DNA of 33,615 bases from Bacteroidales bacterium (GCA_030523765.1 JAUNHX010000003.1:116492-150106); one strand, 5' to 3'; numbered from the stretch's first letter, positions 17,617 through 26,437 are shown. Made by a program: numbers and translations. The notes: generated by a model not told the origin, from the sequence alone.

Positions 17617-17790
17617 CCAACAAAAAAACACTCATAAAGAGTGATGTTGGATCATTTCAAAGTAAAGTTTCAGAAAAAAAACAAAAAGGGACTTCGAGGA
17701 GTTCGTTGGAATAGATTCCAAACTTATTAAGAAGTAAGTTTTGCCTTCCCGAAGTGTCGAGCATTGCTGCTACGACGTTCCCTTTTTGAC
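17617..17790. ncRNA. Candidate structured RNA or multi-hairpin element
   Basis: The 395-nt gap 17592-17986 has no gene but many inverted repeats. Hairpin A: CCAACA (17617-17622) with TGTTGG (17645-17650), enclosing CACTC/GAGTG. Then AAAAAGGGA (17683-17691) pairs perfectly with TCCCTTTTT (17779-17787), enclosing ACTTCG/CGAAGT (17691-17696 with 17750-17755), TTGGAA-TAGA-TTCCAA, AACTTA/TAAGTT, and GTCGAGCA / TGCTACGAC near 17756-17776. This looks like a closed multibranch fold. The strand cannot be set, and no promoter is obvious. It could also be a terminator complex or a small mobile palindrome. A further TATCGTT/AACGATA hairpin lies at 17865-17883. Confidence 0.35.
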
Positions 17791-17986
17791 AAAATAACAA
17801 ACAACGTCTATTAGTACTATTAAAGTCGAATTTATTGCACTTTTTTATAAGAAAAGTTCTTTCCTATCGTTAAAAAAACGATAAAAAGCTACTTATCTCA
17901 TTCTGTATCAGTGATGAATAAAAATTAATTTATTATGGTTTTATAGGCCTCCCCAAAGCCCTATTGACCCTTAAATTACATAGGTC

Positions 17987-18847
17987 TCATCTACTAACCC
18001 ACCGCAAATCAGCGTATCGTTTCAGCCAGGTAAACTGTTTCTTGGCGTAGTGCCAAGTATTGAGTTTTATTTTAGCAGCAGCCTCATCGAGCGTTATCTG
18101 TCTATCCAAATACTCGAATATTTCCTTATAGCCAACTGTATTTAGCGTGTTGAGATGACGATAGGGGAGTAGCGACTCGCATTCCTCTACCAGTCCGCAC
18201 TGCAGCATCATCTCCACCCTTTTGTCGATACGATCGCGCAGCCACACCCTATCGGCATTGATAGCGATACGCTCTATCTCGAAGGGGCGCGGCTTCGGTT
18301 TCTGTTGATCCTTCAGTACTTTACTGTATGGTTGGCCCGTAGTGATACACACCTCGAGGGCCCGTTGCAAACGGATAGGATTGTTGATATCGACTGTGTT
18401 GTAGTATTCAGGATCGAGTTGTTGGAGTAGTGATTGGAAATAGCCAATCCCTTCGACTGCTAGGTGTTGCTTCAGCTCAGCGCGTAGTTCGGGGGCAGGA
18501 TCGGGCAAGAGGGCAACACCCTCGCAGAGCGCATCAATATAGAGTCCCGAGCCACCAACAGCTATCACCACCGGATGCTCCTCAAAGAGTTCCTGCAGTA
18601 GCGATAGCGCTTCCTGTTCGTAGGTTGAGACATTATAGGGTTGCGCCACCGAACGGTTGGCAATGAAATGGTGGGGAGCAGCAGCCAACTCGGAAGGGGA
18701 GGGGCGAGCCACTCCAATATTGAGTTCTCTGTAAAACTGTCGCGAGTCGCACGAAAGGATATGGGTGTTCCACTGCTGTGCCAATTCAATAGCCAGCTTT
18801 GTTTTACCGCTAGCGGTAGGTCCGCATATAACTACGAGGCGAGGCAT
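17987..18847 (-). CDS. miaA: tRNA dimethylallyltransferase (MiaA)
   Basis: 286 aa. It transfers a dimethylallyl group to A37 of tRNAs reading UNN codons. The P-loop GPTASGKT (9-16), the D34-S-x-Q motif (SCDSRQFYRELNIG) and the later GGSGLYIDAL (97-106) are diagnostic, as is INNPIRLQRALEV in the middle. It is slightly shorter than typical MiaA (about 300-316). It lies 13 nt after the CCA-adding enzyme gene on the minus strand, placing two tRNA-maturation enzymes next to each other. No strong terminator follows. Confidence 0.92.
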   Translation of the reverse strand: MPRLVVICGPTASGKTKLAIELAQQWNTHILSCDSRQFYRELNIGVARPSPSELAAAPHHFIANRSVAQPYNVSTYEQEALSLLQELFEEHPVVIAVGGSGLYIDALCEGVALLPDPAPELRAELKQHLAVEGIGYFQSLLQQLDPEYYNTVDINNPIRLQRALEVCITTGQPYSKVLKDQQKPKPRPFEIERIAINADRVWLRDRIDKRVEMMLQCGLVEECESLLPYRHLNTLNTVGYKEIFEYLDRQITLDEAAAKIKLNTWHYAKKQFTWLKRYADLRWVSR

Positions 18848-18860
18848 AGCGGAAAAGAAA

Positions 18861-20330
18861 CTATTGGTTTGAAGTGCTATCGGAAGGAGCCTCTGAAGTC
18901 ACCGAGTGCGTCCCCTCATCAAGATGGAGACCCAAGCGGGCAGCCTCATCAATCATCATCTGCCAAGCAGCCTCTCGCTCGTTGGGGATAATGCCATCCA
19001 GGATAGCATCCTTGATATGATCCTTGATGATACCCACCTCGCGGCAAGGTTCTAGATGGAAAGCCTGCATGATATCGTCACCACTCACTGGTGGTTGGAA
19101 ATTGCGTATACGATCACGCTCCTCTAGTTCTACCAGTTTTTGTCGTACCAACTGGAAATTATCGAGATAGCGTTTCACCTTCACCTCGTTCTTCGAGGTG
19201 ATATCGGCCTCACAGAGCGTCATCAGATCATCGATATCATCGCCCGCATCGAAGAGGAGGCGGCGCACAGCGCTATCGGTAACAATATCTTCAGCTAGCA
19301 CGATAGGACGGAGATGGAGGAGCACCAACTTCTCCACATATTTCATTTTCCCATCCAGCGGCATCTTGAGTCGTTTGAAGATAGGACGCACCATCTTGCT
19401 TCCCTTCACCTCGTGACCGTGAAATGTCCAGCCCACCCGCTCATCGTAGCGTTTGGTGGCTGGCTTCCCTATATCGTGAAGGATAGCGGCCCATCGCAGC
19501 CACAAGTCGTTGCTTTTCTGCGCCACATTCTCGAGCACAGCGAGGGTGTGGAAGAAATTATCTTTATGGCCTCGTTGTCCTACTGTCTCCACCCCTTTGA
19601 GACGAGAAAACTCGGGGAAGATCACATCCATCAGTCCTGTCAGATGCAGCAACTTCAGTCCTAGCGAAGGGTGAGGTGAGAGGATGATTTTGTTTAACTC
19701 TACATTCACCCGTTCCATCGAAACAATCTCTATCCGTTGGGCTTGCTGCTTGATAGCTTCAAGGGTATTCTCCTCAATATGGAATCCCAACTGAGAGGCA
19801 AAACGGATGGCTCGCATCATGCGGAGCGGATCGTCATCGAAAGTGATAGAGGGATCGAGAGGGGTACGTATAATACCCGCATTGAGGTCGCGTATGCCAC
19901 CAAAAGGATCGAGCAAGGTGCCGAAATCATCAGCATTGATGCTAACAGCCATCGCGTTGATAGTGAAATCGCGCCGATTCTGATCATCCTCTAGGGTACC
20001 ATCGCTCACGTGCGGTTTGCGGCTGTTGTGTTGATACGATTCTTTTCGGGCTCCTACAAACTCTATCTGCCAGTTCTCTCCCTCATAGAAATAATGGAAC
20101 GAGGCGGTGCCGAAATTCTTGAAGATATGCACCTCGCGGCTGTCGATAGAGGCAGCCGACTGACGGGCTAGCTCTATACCATCGCCTACGCAGACGATAT
20201 CGATGTCGGTAGAATGGCGACCCAGGAAATAGTCGCGTACCACACCACCCACAGCATAGGCTCTGATGCCCATCTGGTCAGCTACCCGTCCAACGATAGT
20301 ATAGATAGGGTGGGTTAGATTAACGTCCAT
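18861..20330 (-). CDS. cca: CCA tRNA nucleotidyltransferase with HD domain
   Basis: 489 aa. The nucleotidyltransferase head has GGVVRDYFLG (28-37) and the metal pair D42/D44 in DIDIV, followed by RRDFTINAMA (119-128) and the nucleotide-selecting region DDDPLRMMRAIRFASQLGF (165-183). A C-terminal HD-type phosphohydrolase domain follows (H261 in FFHTLAVLE, H285-D286 in LHDIGK). This fits the CCA-adding enzymes of Bacteroidetes; a poly(A) polymerase role is a less likely alternative. The gene is 65 nt after the upstream lipoprotein gene and 13 nt before miaA. Confidence 0.9.
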   Translation of the reverse strand: MDVNLTHPIYTIVGRVADQMGIRAYAVGGVVRDYFLGRHSTDIDIVCVGDGIELARQSAASIDSREVHIFKNFGTASFHYFYEGENWQIEFVGARKESYQHNSRKPHVSDGTLEDDQNRRDFTINAMAVSINADDFGTLLDPFGGIRDLNAGIIRTPLDPSITFDDDPLRMMRAIRFASQLGFHIEENTLEAIKQQAQRIEIVSMERVNVELNKIILSPHPSLGLKLLHLTGLMDVIFPEFSRLKGVETVGQRGHKDNFFHTLAVLENVAQKSNDLWLRWAAILHDIGKPATKRYDERVGWTFHGHEVKGSKMVRPIFKRLKMPLDGKMKYVEKLVLLHLRPIVLAEDIVTDSAVRRLLFDAGDDIDDLMTLCEADITSKNEVKVKRYLDNFQLVRQKLVELEERDRIRNFQPPVSGDDIMQAFHLEPCREVGIIKDHIKDAILDGIIPNEREAAWQMMIDEAARLGLHLDEGTHSVTSEAPSDSTSNQ

Positions 20331-20395
20331 AGTTGAGGTACTCTTTAGTTGTTGGATTCTTTGTGTGGTAAGGGGAAAGGGAGGAGCGACAAGCG

Positions 20396-21106
20396 TTACT
20401 CGTCAAAGTTCTTGGTGCCACTCAGGTTGCCATCCATATCGTAGAACTCCCAGATGTTGGCACGCTTACCATTAATATAGTATCCTATATATATAGGAAC
20501 ACCATTCTCACGATAGCACTTATAAGCACCATTCTCTTTGCCATCGGTGAAGGTAGCCTCCACCTGCGGGGTGCCATCGGGATAGTAGTAGTTCCAACGT
20601 CCTTCGCGCTGATTGTTGATAAGCAATCCTTCCGACTGGAGACTGTAGTCATCGAAAAACTTAAACACCATCATGCTATCGGCATGATAATAAGCCACCG
20701 TAGCGGGCATCTGTTTGGCACTCAGCTCGAGCACTACAGTTGAATCGATAACCCCTTTGTAGTAGGGTGTCTTATCGGGACGATTGAAAGTCCAGTTGCT
20801 TCCCAGCGGATGGGCGGCATCAAAACTGCCTTTCGCAAAGAGGGTTCCATCGCTGTAGTAGTATTTCCATTCGCCATCGGGGCTACCCATACCCATCTTT
20901 TTGTCGTAATATTTCTCAGCTCTGAGCTGTTTGTTTTCATAATACCATTTCTCACCAATCACCGTCTGTTCGTCATAGTTTTTGCCCGACACGATGTAAA
21001 CCAGTTCGGGATCGCCATTGGGGTATTGTAGCACCACCTGTTCGTTGGTGGGTTTGCAGGCTGCGAAAGCCAGCAGGGCTAGTATTGGAATAATCTTTGT
21101 TTTCAT
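20396..21106 (-). CDS. Lipoprotein with MORN/YwqK-type repeats
   Basis: 236 aa. A lipoprotein signal (MKTKIIPILALLAFAAC) puts the lipid-modified cysteine at C17. The rest consists of repeated W/Y-x-YY-x-(D/N)G units such as GEWKYYYSDGTLFAKGSF, GRWNYYYPDGTPQVEATF and GAYKCYRENGVPIYIGYY, the pattern of MORN_2 / YwqK-type repeats. Databases often label these as 'toxin-antitoxin system YwqK family antitoxin', but no toxin gene is adjacent, so I would not take that literally. Probably a periplasmic-facing or surface lipoprotein of unknown function. Confidence 0.82.
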   Translation of the reverse strand: MKTKIIPILALLAFAACKPTNEQVVLQYPNGDPELVYIVSGKNYDEQTVIGEKWYYENKQLRAEKYYDKKMGMGSPDGEWKYYYSDGTLFAKGSFDAAHPLGSNWTFNRPDKTPYYKGVIDSTVVLELSAKQMPATVAYYHADSMMVFKFFDDYSLQSEGLLINNQREGRWNYYYPDGTPQVEATFTDGKENGAYKCYRENGVPIYIGYYINGKRANIWEFYDMDGNLSGTKNFDE

Positions 21107-21147
21107 GGAGTATTTCGTTCTATATGGGGTTTCTTTTATATAGTATC

Positions 21148-22272
21148 TTATTTATTAGGTGTATTTTCAGAATTCACCTTTAATGCTTCGGCAGCCTTCT
21201 TTTGGTTAATCACCGGGTTGGCGTAGAGCAGCATGCGCAGTTCCTCCATCGTATGTCCCTCTTCGGGGATAAGGTTGAACTGTTTCCACTGTTGCAACAC
21301 GTTGTAGGCGTTGATGTTGGTGGGGTGGAGATGATAGCCTAGATGGATGCGGCTGTCTATCAAGTTGGCTAGCGAGAGGAAGGGTTTATTCTTGTCGCCA
21401 TCGTTGGCGGTGGCAGCACAGGCCTCCAGCTCTTTCCGCTCAATAGGGCGGCAAATGGTATAGTGGATGGCCCCTTTGTCTTGCAGCGCACCCTCTATCA
21501 CGCTCCGCATATCCTCATCTTTTTCTTTTTCGTAGTGACCCTCTTTTTGGCGGATATAAATCTCGCGCACCTTCCGTTCGGCGCAGGGCTCAATCTCGTA
21601 CGAGATAGCGATAGGGACGATATGCAGACTGTCCATACAATCCACAAACGAATCGCTCTGTCCCATAGCAAACATCTTCATCAGTCCTTGCTCGGTGCGA
21701 TCATCGCCATCTTTGGTACGTCCGTTGCGTTGGGCAATCCAAACCGATACCCGTTTCTCGTTGATAGCGTAGTGGATATACTGCGAGGTTTTGATCAATC
21801 GTTCGTATTGCTCTCGTTTGCTTCCAGTACGGTGGATGGGGAACATGCGGTTGCAGCGGGCTATCTGACCCACAAACTCGTCCGATAGCAAGTTGTCACC
21901 AAAGCTGATTTCGCATGTAGGGAAATCGTTCTGTACGAAGATCACATCGAGCATAGCGGCATCGAGCACAATGTCGCGGTGGTTCGAAATGAAGAGGTAT
22001 TGGCGGGTGGGGTCAAGTTGATCCAATCCTTCGATAGTCACCCCCTTGGAGGTGTTCTTCATAATTTGTTCCACAAACATCTTCATGTACTGTGATTGGA
22101 ACTCTTCAACGGTACGGATAGATCTCACTTGGGCGCGGAACTGTTCGTGATCCACGTTGAGTTTCAATCCGTCTAGGATCATATCGAGGAAGGGGTGCTG
22201 TTCAATATAATGCATAGCCTCGGCGGCGTGATCGTCGTCGTAAGGCTCAATGTCGGAAAAATCAATATTCAT
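21148..22272 (-). CDS. PlsC-like acyltransferase (putative glycerophosphate acyltransferase family)
   Basis: 374 aa. The core has a lysophosphatidic-acid-acyltransferase-like block: FISNHRDIVLDAAMLD (94-109), then GDNLL and FPIHRTGSKREQYE. The catalytic motif is usually H-x4-D; here the likely pair is H98 and D104, i.e. H-x5-D, a variant I associate with Bacteroidetes members. No transmembrane segment is obvious. Its ATG overlaps the stop of the upstream hexosaminidase gene by one base (TAATG), implying translational coupling. It probably acylates a glycerol- or sugar-linked acceptor at the inner face of the membrane; the acceptor is unknown. Confidence 0.78.
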   Translation of the reverse strand: MNIDFSDIEPYDDDHAAEAMHYIEQHPFLDMILDGLKLNVDHEQFRAQVRSIRTVEEFQSQYMKMFVEQIMKNTSKGVTIEGLDQLDPTRQYLFISNHRDIVLDAAMLDVIFVQNDFPTCEISFGDNLLSDEFVGQIARCNRMFPIHRTGSKREQYERLIKTSQYIHYAINEKRVSVWIAQRNGRTKDGDDRTEQGLMKMFAMGQSDSFVDCMDSLHIVPIAISYEIEPCAERKVREIYIRQKEGHYEKEKDEDMRSVIEGALQDKGAIHYTICRPIERKELEACAATANDGDKNKPFLSLANLIDSRIHLGYHLHPTNINAYNVLQQWKQFNLIPEEGHTMEELRMLLYANPVINQKKAAEALKVNSENTPNK

Positions 22273-24143
22273 TATTTCTTTTCAATAGTAAAAGTATAGA
22301 CTTCTTCTTTCAGTTCTCCATTCAGATAGGAGGCAGTTGAAACTACGGTGCCGGGCTTTACCTGGAAGGGTTCGGTGTAGCGAATGCCCCCTTTCTCCTT
22401 CTCGGGGGTGCCCTGTGTGCTGTAGTATATCTCGGTGCCTTCTACCTCCCAGTCGAAGCCCACATTGAGGGTTCCATCGTTGTTTTGAGAGGTGAAGAGG
22501 ACAGGTTTGAAGTAGCCTTCAAATACGTTATAACCCATATGGGTGAGTCGTGCTTTATGATGTACCATCTTGCTGCGGAATAGGGGCCAGTTTTTGCGAT
22601 CGGCAGGACTCCAAAGGCATTCGGCCATAGCGCAGAGGCGAGGCAGCAGCATATATTCAGCATGATGGTAATCGTTTACATATTCGGTCCATAGGTTGGC
22701 CTGCCCACCCAGTATGCATCGTGCCTGTTCAGTGGTGAGACCTGCGGGTATCGGTTCAAACTGGTACACTTTGTAGAGGGGTAGGGGATGATTCATAGCG
22801 GGGGGACAGAAGTTGGGGTTGCCCTGATAGTAGTCGAAATAGCAGTAATCGGTGGGGGTCATAATGGCGTGATTGCCGTGCTGGGCAGCCTTCACAGCAC
22901 CTTTCATTCCTTGCCAGGACATCACGGTTGCGTGACTCGACACTCCGCCATCCAGAATCTCATCCCATCCAATAATCTGTTTGCCTTGCAGTTGTAGGTA
23001 TTTCTCTACCTCCATAATCATCCAGCTTTGCAGCTGATCCTCGTTCTCGAGTCCCAGTTCTTTGATGCGAGCCTGACAGCGCGGACAGCGTTCCCAGTTC
23101 GATTTCACCGCCTCATCGCCACCAATATGGATATACTGGTAAGGGAAGAGAGGGATAATCTCGTCCATCACATCGTAGAGGAACTGCATCACCGAGTCGT
23201 TGCCACCACAAAGAATAGCGCGAGGGGGCCAGTAGGGTCCTATCTGCACCTGATAGGTGGTATCATCGTTGGCACAAGCCATATGGGGATAGGCGGCGAG
23301 GATTTCGGAGCAGTGTCCAGGAATCTCTATCTCTGGAATCACATCGATATGACGCTGAGCAGCATATTCCACAATCTCTTTGATCTCTTCTTTCTTGTAG
23401 AACCCACCATATCTGTTCTCTTCCCCTTCGTGAGCAGGTTCCCCTTCGCCCCACGCCACATCGGCACGATCTACGCGCCACGATCCTACATCGTTAAGCA
23501 GCGGATATTTCTCTATCTCGATACGCCAACCGTGATCATCGGTGAGGTGCCAATGGAATTTGTTCAGCTTATAGGTGGCCATCAGGTCAAGGTGTTTCTT
23601 GATATCTTTCACCGTGAAGAAATGGCGCGACACATCGAGGTGACTGCCTCGCCACTCGAAGCGGGGATAGTCGAGGATAGTGCAGCATGGAAGGGTAATC
23701 TTCTTATAGCGTTCGCTGCTGATGTCATCGGGCAGCATCTGCATCAAGGTCTGGAAACCGTAAAAGAGACCCGTCTCGGTGTTGGCGGTGATGCGTATGC
23801 CAGTAGGTTGCACCTCAATCATGTAGCCCTCTTCCCCTAGTTCTATATTGATGCTATCGTTCAAGAGGAAGCTCACGCATTGATCGGTAGCGGCGTTGCC
23901 AATAGCGGTACGCATATGCATCTGCCGCATCGTCTTAGTAATATATTTTGCTGTTGTTGTGTTTTGTCCAATATTCTCGAAGGCAATCTTGGTTTGATTC
24001 GAGATGGTGAAATTGCCCTCTTTCATGTTTACATATACCGGTTCCGGTACAATCGACAGTGTGTCCACTTTAGCTGTTTTTCCGCAACCTGCAACAACGA
24101 ATGTTATCAGGGCACACAGGAGGATTTGATATGTTTTTTTCAT
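22272..24143 (-). CDS. Beta-N-acetylhexosaminidase lipoprotein (GH20)
   Basis: 623 aa. A lipoprotein signal ends at C20 (VAGC). After a GH20b-type N-terminal domain (about 28-150) comes the TIM barrel (about 155-520) with GSHLDVSRHFF, FHWHLTDDHGWRIEI and the catalytic pair D343-E344 in HIGGDEA (substrate-assisted hydrolysis). A C-terminal beta domain follows. It removes terminal GlcNAc/GalNAc from glycans, probably in the periplasm or on the surface. First gene of a minus-strand run that continues into the acyltransferase, MORN lipoprotein, cca and miaA. Confidence 0.92.
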   Translation of the reverse strand: MKKTYQILLCALITFVVAGCGKTAKVDTLSIVPEPVYVNMKEGNFTISNQTKIAFENIGQNTTTAKYITKTMRQMHMRTAIGNAATDQCVSFLLNDSINIELGEEGYMIEVQPTGIRITANTETGLFYGFQTLMQMLPDDISSERYKKITLPCCTILDYPRFEWRGSHLDVSRHFFTVKDIKKHLDLMATYKLNKFHWHLTDDHGWRIEIEKYPLLNDVGSWRVDRADVAWGEGEPAHEGEENRYGGFYKKEEIKEIVEYAAQRHIDVIPEIEIPGHCSEILAAYPHMACANDDTTYQVQIGPYWPPRAILCGGNDSVMQFLYDVMDEIIPLFPYQYIHIGGDEAVKSNWERCPRCQARIKELGLENEDQLQSWMIMEVEKYLQLQGKQIIGWDEILDGGVSSHATVMSWQGMKGAVKAAQHGNHAIMTPTDYCYFDYYQGNPNFCPPAMNHPLPLYKVYQFEPIPAGLTTEQARCILGGQANLWTEYVNDYHHAEYMLLPRLCAMAECLWSPADRKNWPLFRSKMVHHKARLTHMGYNVFEGYFKPVLFTSQNNDGTLNVGFDWEVEGTEIYYSTQGTPEKEKGGIRYTEPFQVKPGTVVSTASYLNGELKEEVYTFTIEKK

Positions 24144-24255
24144 TTAATATATTATTTTCTTTACAATATTCCTTTGATTTATGATTCCGTTACTTACTGA
24201 ACCTTAAGTATTTTGCTCTTATTAAAAGCACATACTACGGCACAATAATAAAATA

Positions 24256-24263
24256 CAAAGATA
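24256..24263 (-). promoter_or_regulatory. -7 box of the hexosaminidase operon
   Basis: On the minus strand this reads TATCTTTG, a perfect -7 box. The predicted leader is about 105 nt. Confidence 0.65.
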
Positions 24264-24266
24264 GAA

Positions 24267-24292
24267 AAAAATATCGATATACCGATATTTTT
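24267..24292. promoter_or_regulatory. Inverted repeat at the -33 region of the hexosaminidase promoter
   Basis: AAAAATATCG (24267-24276) and CGATATTTTT (24283-24292) form a perfect 10-bp inverted repeat with a 6-nt centre. It covers the place where the -33 element of the minus-strand promoter should lie, so it could be an operator; it could also act as a weak terminator. Confidence 0.4.
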
Positions 24293-24373
24293 CTTTTATA
24301 TGGGGTAAATGCAATCACTGTTTCCTTTTTTTTTCTGGTAGATTATGTTTTCCTAGAGAATGACTATTTCTGC

Positions 24374-24401
24374 TTGAGATTTTTTAGAAGTTGTATTTTT
24401 G
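24374..24401 (+). promoter_or_regulatory. Promoter-like sequence upstream of the CRISPR array
   Basis: TTG at 24374-24376, 17 nt, then TATTTTTG at 24394-24401. It would start a transcript around 24408, about 40 nt before the first repeat. Confidence 0.5.
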
Positions 24402-24525
24402 CATCTTTAATACATATTTTTTTAGAAAGTGTTTCAGTTGCTCAGATAGTTGTAATTCGCTTTAAAATCGTATCTTTGCACTTTGAAATCACATCTTTTC
24501 CGAGGTCTCTTGCATATAGCTACTG

Positions 24526-24554
24526 TTGTGATTCGCTTTAAAATCGTATCTTTG
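24526..24554 (+). promoter_or_regulatory. Promoter motif inside each CRISPR repeat (shown for repeat 2)
   Basis: Repeat positions 2-4 (TTG) and 23-30 (TATCTTTG), 18 nt apart, form a Bacteroidetes-type promoter pointing in the crRNA direction. The predicted start falls at about repeat position 35-38, so each transcript would begin some 10-12 nt before its spacer. The same arrangement occurs in all 35 repeats. The -33 spacing is slightly short of the usual 19-21 nt. Confidence 0.6.
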
Positions 24555-25258
24555 CACTTTGAAATCACATCTGGTGGTTCGCTTTGATCCAACGCCAGAT
24601 GTTGTGATTCGCTTTAAAATCGTATCTTTGCACTTTGAAATCACATCTCGACAAGTAGGAAATCCTCACCGAGTTGGTTGTGATTCGCTTTAAAATCGTA
24701 TCTTTGCACTTTGAAATCACATCTCAACGAGTTGAAGCAAGCGTTGAATCCTAGTTGTGATTCGCTTTAAAATCGTATCTTTGCACTTTGAAATCACATC
24801 CGTATGGAATCCATAAACTGAGCGACAAACGTTGTGATTCGCTTTAAAATCGTATCTTTGCACTTTGAAATCACATCTTGCACATTATCTTTTCAAGTAC
24901 TTGTTGGTTGTGATTCGCTTTAAAATCGTATCTTTGCACTTTGAAATCACATCACTTATCGAATACGTCAATGAAAGAATCTGTTGTGATTCGCTTTAAA
25001 ATCGTATCTTTGCACTTTGAAATCACATCAGTTCTGCCATAGAAAATGCCACGAAAAATGTTGTGATTCGCTTTAAAATCGTATCTTTGCACTTTGAAAT
25101 CACATCCCCTTCAAGACGTAGCAGATTACGTTAACGTTGTGATTCGCTTTAAAATCGTATCTTTGCACTTTGAAATCACATCCCGACAGTATACTGCAAG
25201 GAGTGTTCCCTGTTGTGATTCGCTTTAAAATCGTATCTTTGCACTTTGAAATCACATC

Positions 25259-25288
25259 AAAGGCGTGCCTATCGGTAACGTCACATCG
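25259..25288 (+). other. CRISPR spacer 11, matches a reverse-transcriptase coding motif
   Basis: Translated from its first base on the + strand, this 30-nt spacer encodes KGVPIGNVTS. That closely follows the (K)GLPIGNLTS(Q) motif of reverse transcriptases, notably those of diversity-generating retroelements. The remaining spacers gave no recognisable motif. Confidence 0.55.
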
Positions 25289-25872
25289 GTTGTGATTCGC
25301 TTTAAAATCGTATCTTTGCACTTTGAAATCACATCAATTGAGATACCATAGTTGATAGCCTCAAAGTTGTGATTCGCTTTAAAATCGTATCTTTGCACTT
25401 TGAAATCACATCGCAACAGCCTCGTTATTGGGATTTCGTCAGTTGTGATTCGCTTTAAAAACGTATCTTTGCACTTTGAAATCACATCTGCGTACGCCAA
25501 AACAAAGTTCCCAAGGGTGTTGTGATTCGCTTTAAAATCGTATCTTTGCACTTTGAAATCACATCTACCACTAGAAAGGATAACAAATTGATAAGTTGTG
25601 ATTCGCTTTAAAATCGTATCTTTGCACTTTGAAATCACATCTCTCGTTGGTTAACCGGCAATAGGTCAGCAGTTGTGATTCGCTTTAAAATCGTATCTTT
25701 GCACTTTGAAATCACATCCGTAAAGATTGAAGTAAAGATTGGTGCTGAGTTGTGATTCGCTTTAAAATCGTATCTTTGCACTTTGAAATCACATCAATGG
25801 TGGGCAACGGCACCAGGGCGCAACAGTTGTGATTCGCTTTAAAATCGTATCTTTGCACTTTGAAATCACATC

Positions 25873-26437
25873 TTACTATTCTTAAAGAAAACAGATTTCT
25901 AGTTGTGATTCGCTTTAAAATCGTATCTTTGCACTTTGAAATCACATCCCATGCTGATCCACTCGCGCAGCTTCGCGGTTGTGATTCGCTTTAAAATCGT
26001 ATCTTTGCACTTTGAAATCACATCTCATAGTCCTTCGTAAACAACCCGTAGTTGGTTGTGATTCGCTTTAAAATCGTATCTTTGCACTTTGAAATCACAT
26101 CTGGATTTAAAGCGTATCGAGTTTTCTTTAAGTTGTGATTCGCTTTAAAATCGTATCTTTGCACTTTGAAATCACATCTTACTATTCTTAAAGAAAACAG
26201 ATTTCTAGTTGTGATTCGCTTTAAAATCGTATCTTTGCACTTTGAAATCACATCCCATGCTGATCCACTCGCGCAGCTTCGCGGTTGTGATTCGCTTTAA
26301 AATCGTATCTTTGCACTTTGAAATCACATCTCATAGTCCTTCGTAAACAACCCGTAGTTGGTTGTGATTCGCTTTAAAATCGTATCTTTGCACTTTGAAA
26401 TCACATCTGGATTTAAAGCGTATCGAGTTTTCTTTAA
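25873..26437 (+). repeat. Tandem duplication of four spacer-repeat units within the array
   Basis: Spacers 19-22 (25873-26131) and 23-26 (26179-26437) are identical in sequence and order, with a period of 306 bp. Confidence 0.95.

Larger units (their letters stand above)
24144..24448. other. Intergenic region between the hexosaminidase gene and the CRISPR array
   Basis: No gene. It holds the divergent promoters described separately, a 10-bp inverted repeat, and an otherwise AT-rich sequence. Confidence 0.7.

Noticed and set aside
20396..21106. YwqK-type protein as an antitoxin of a toxin-antitoxin pair
   Set aside because: It is a lipoprotein with MORN-type repeats, and no adjacent small toxin gene is present.
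24568..24601. Hairpin formed by spacer 2 with its flanking repeats (CATCTGG/CCAGATG)
   Set aside because: Four of the seven paired bases come from the repeat, so this may be chance.
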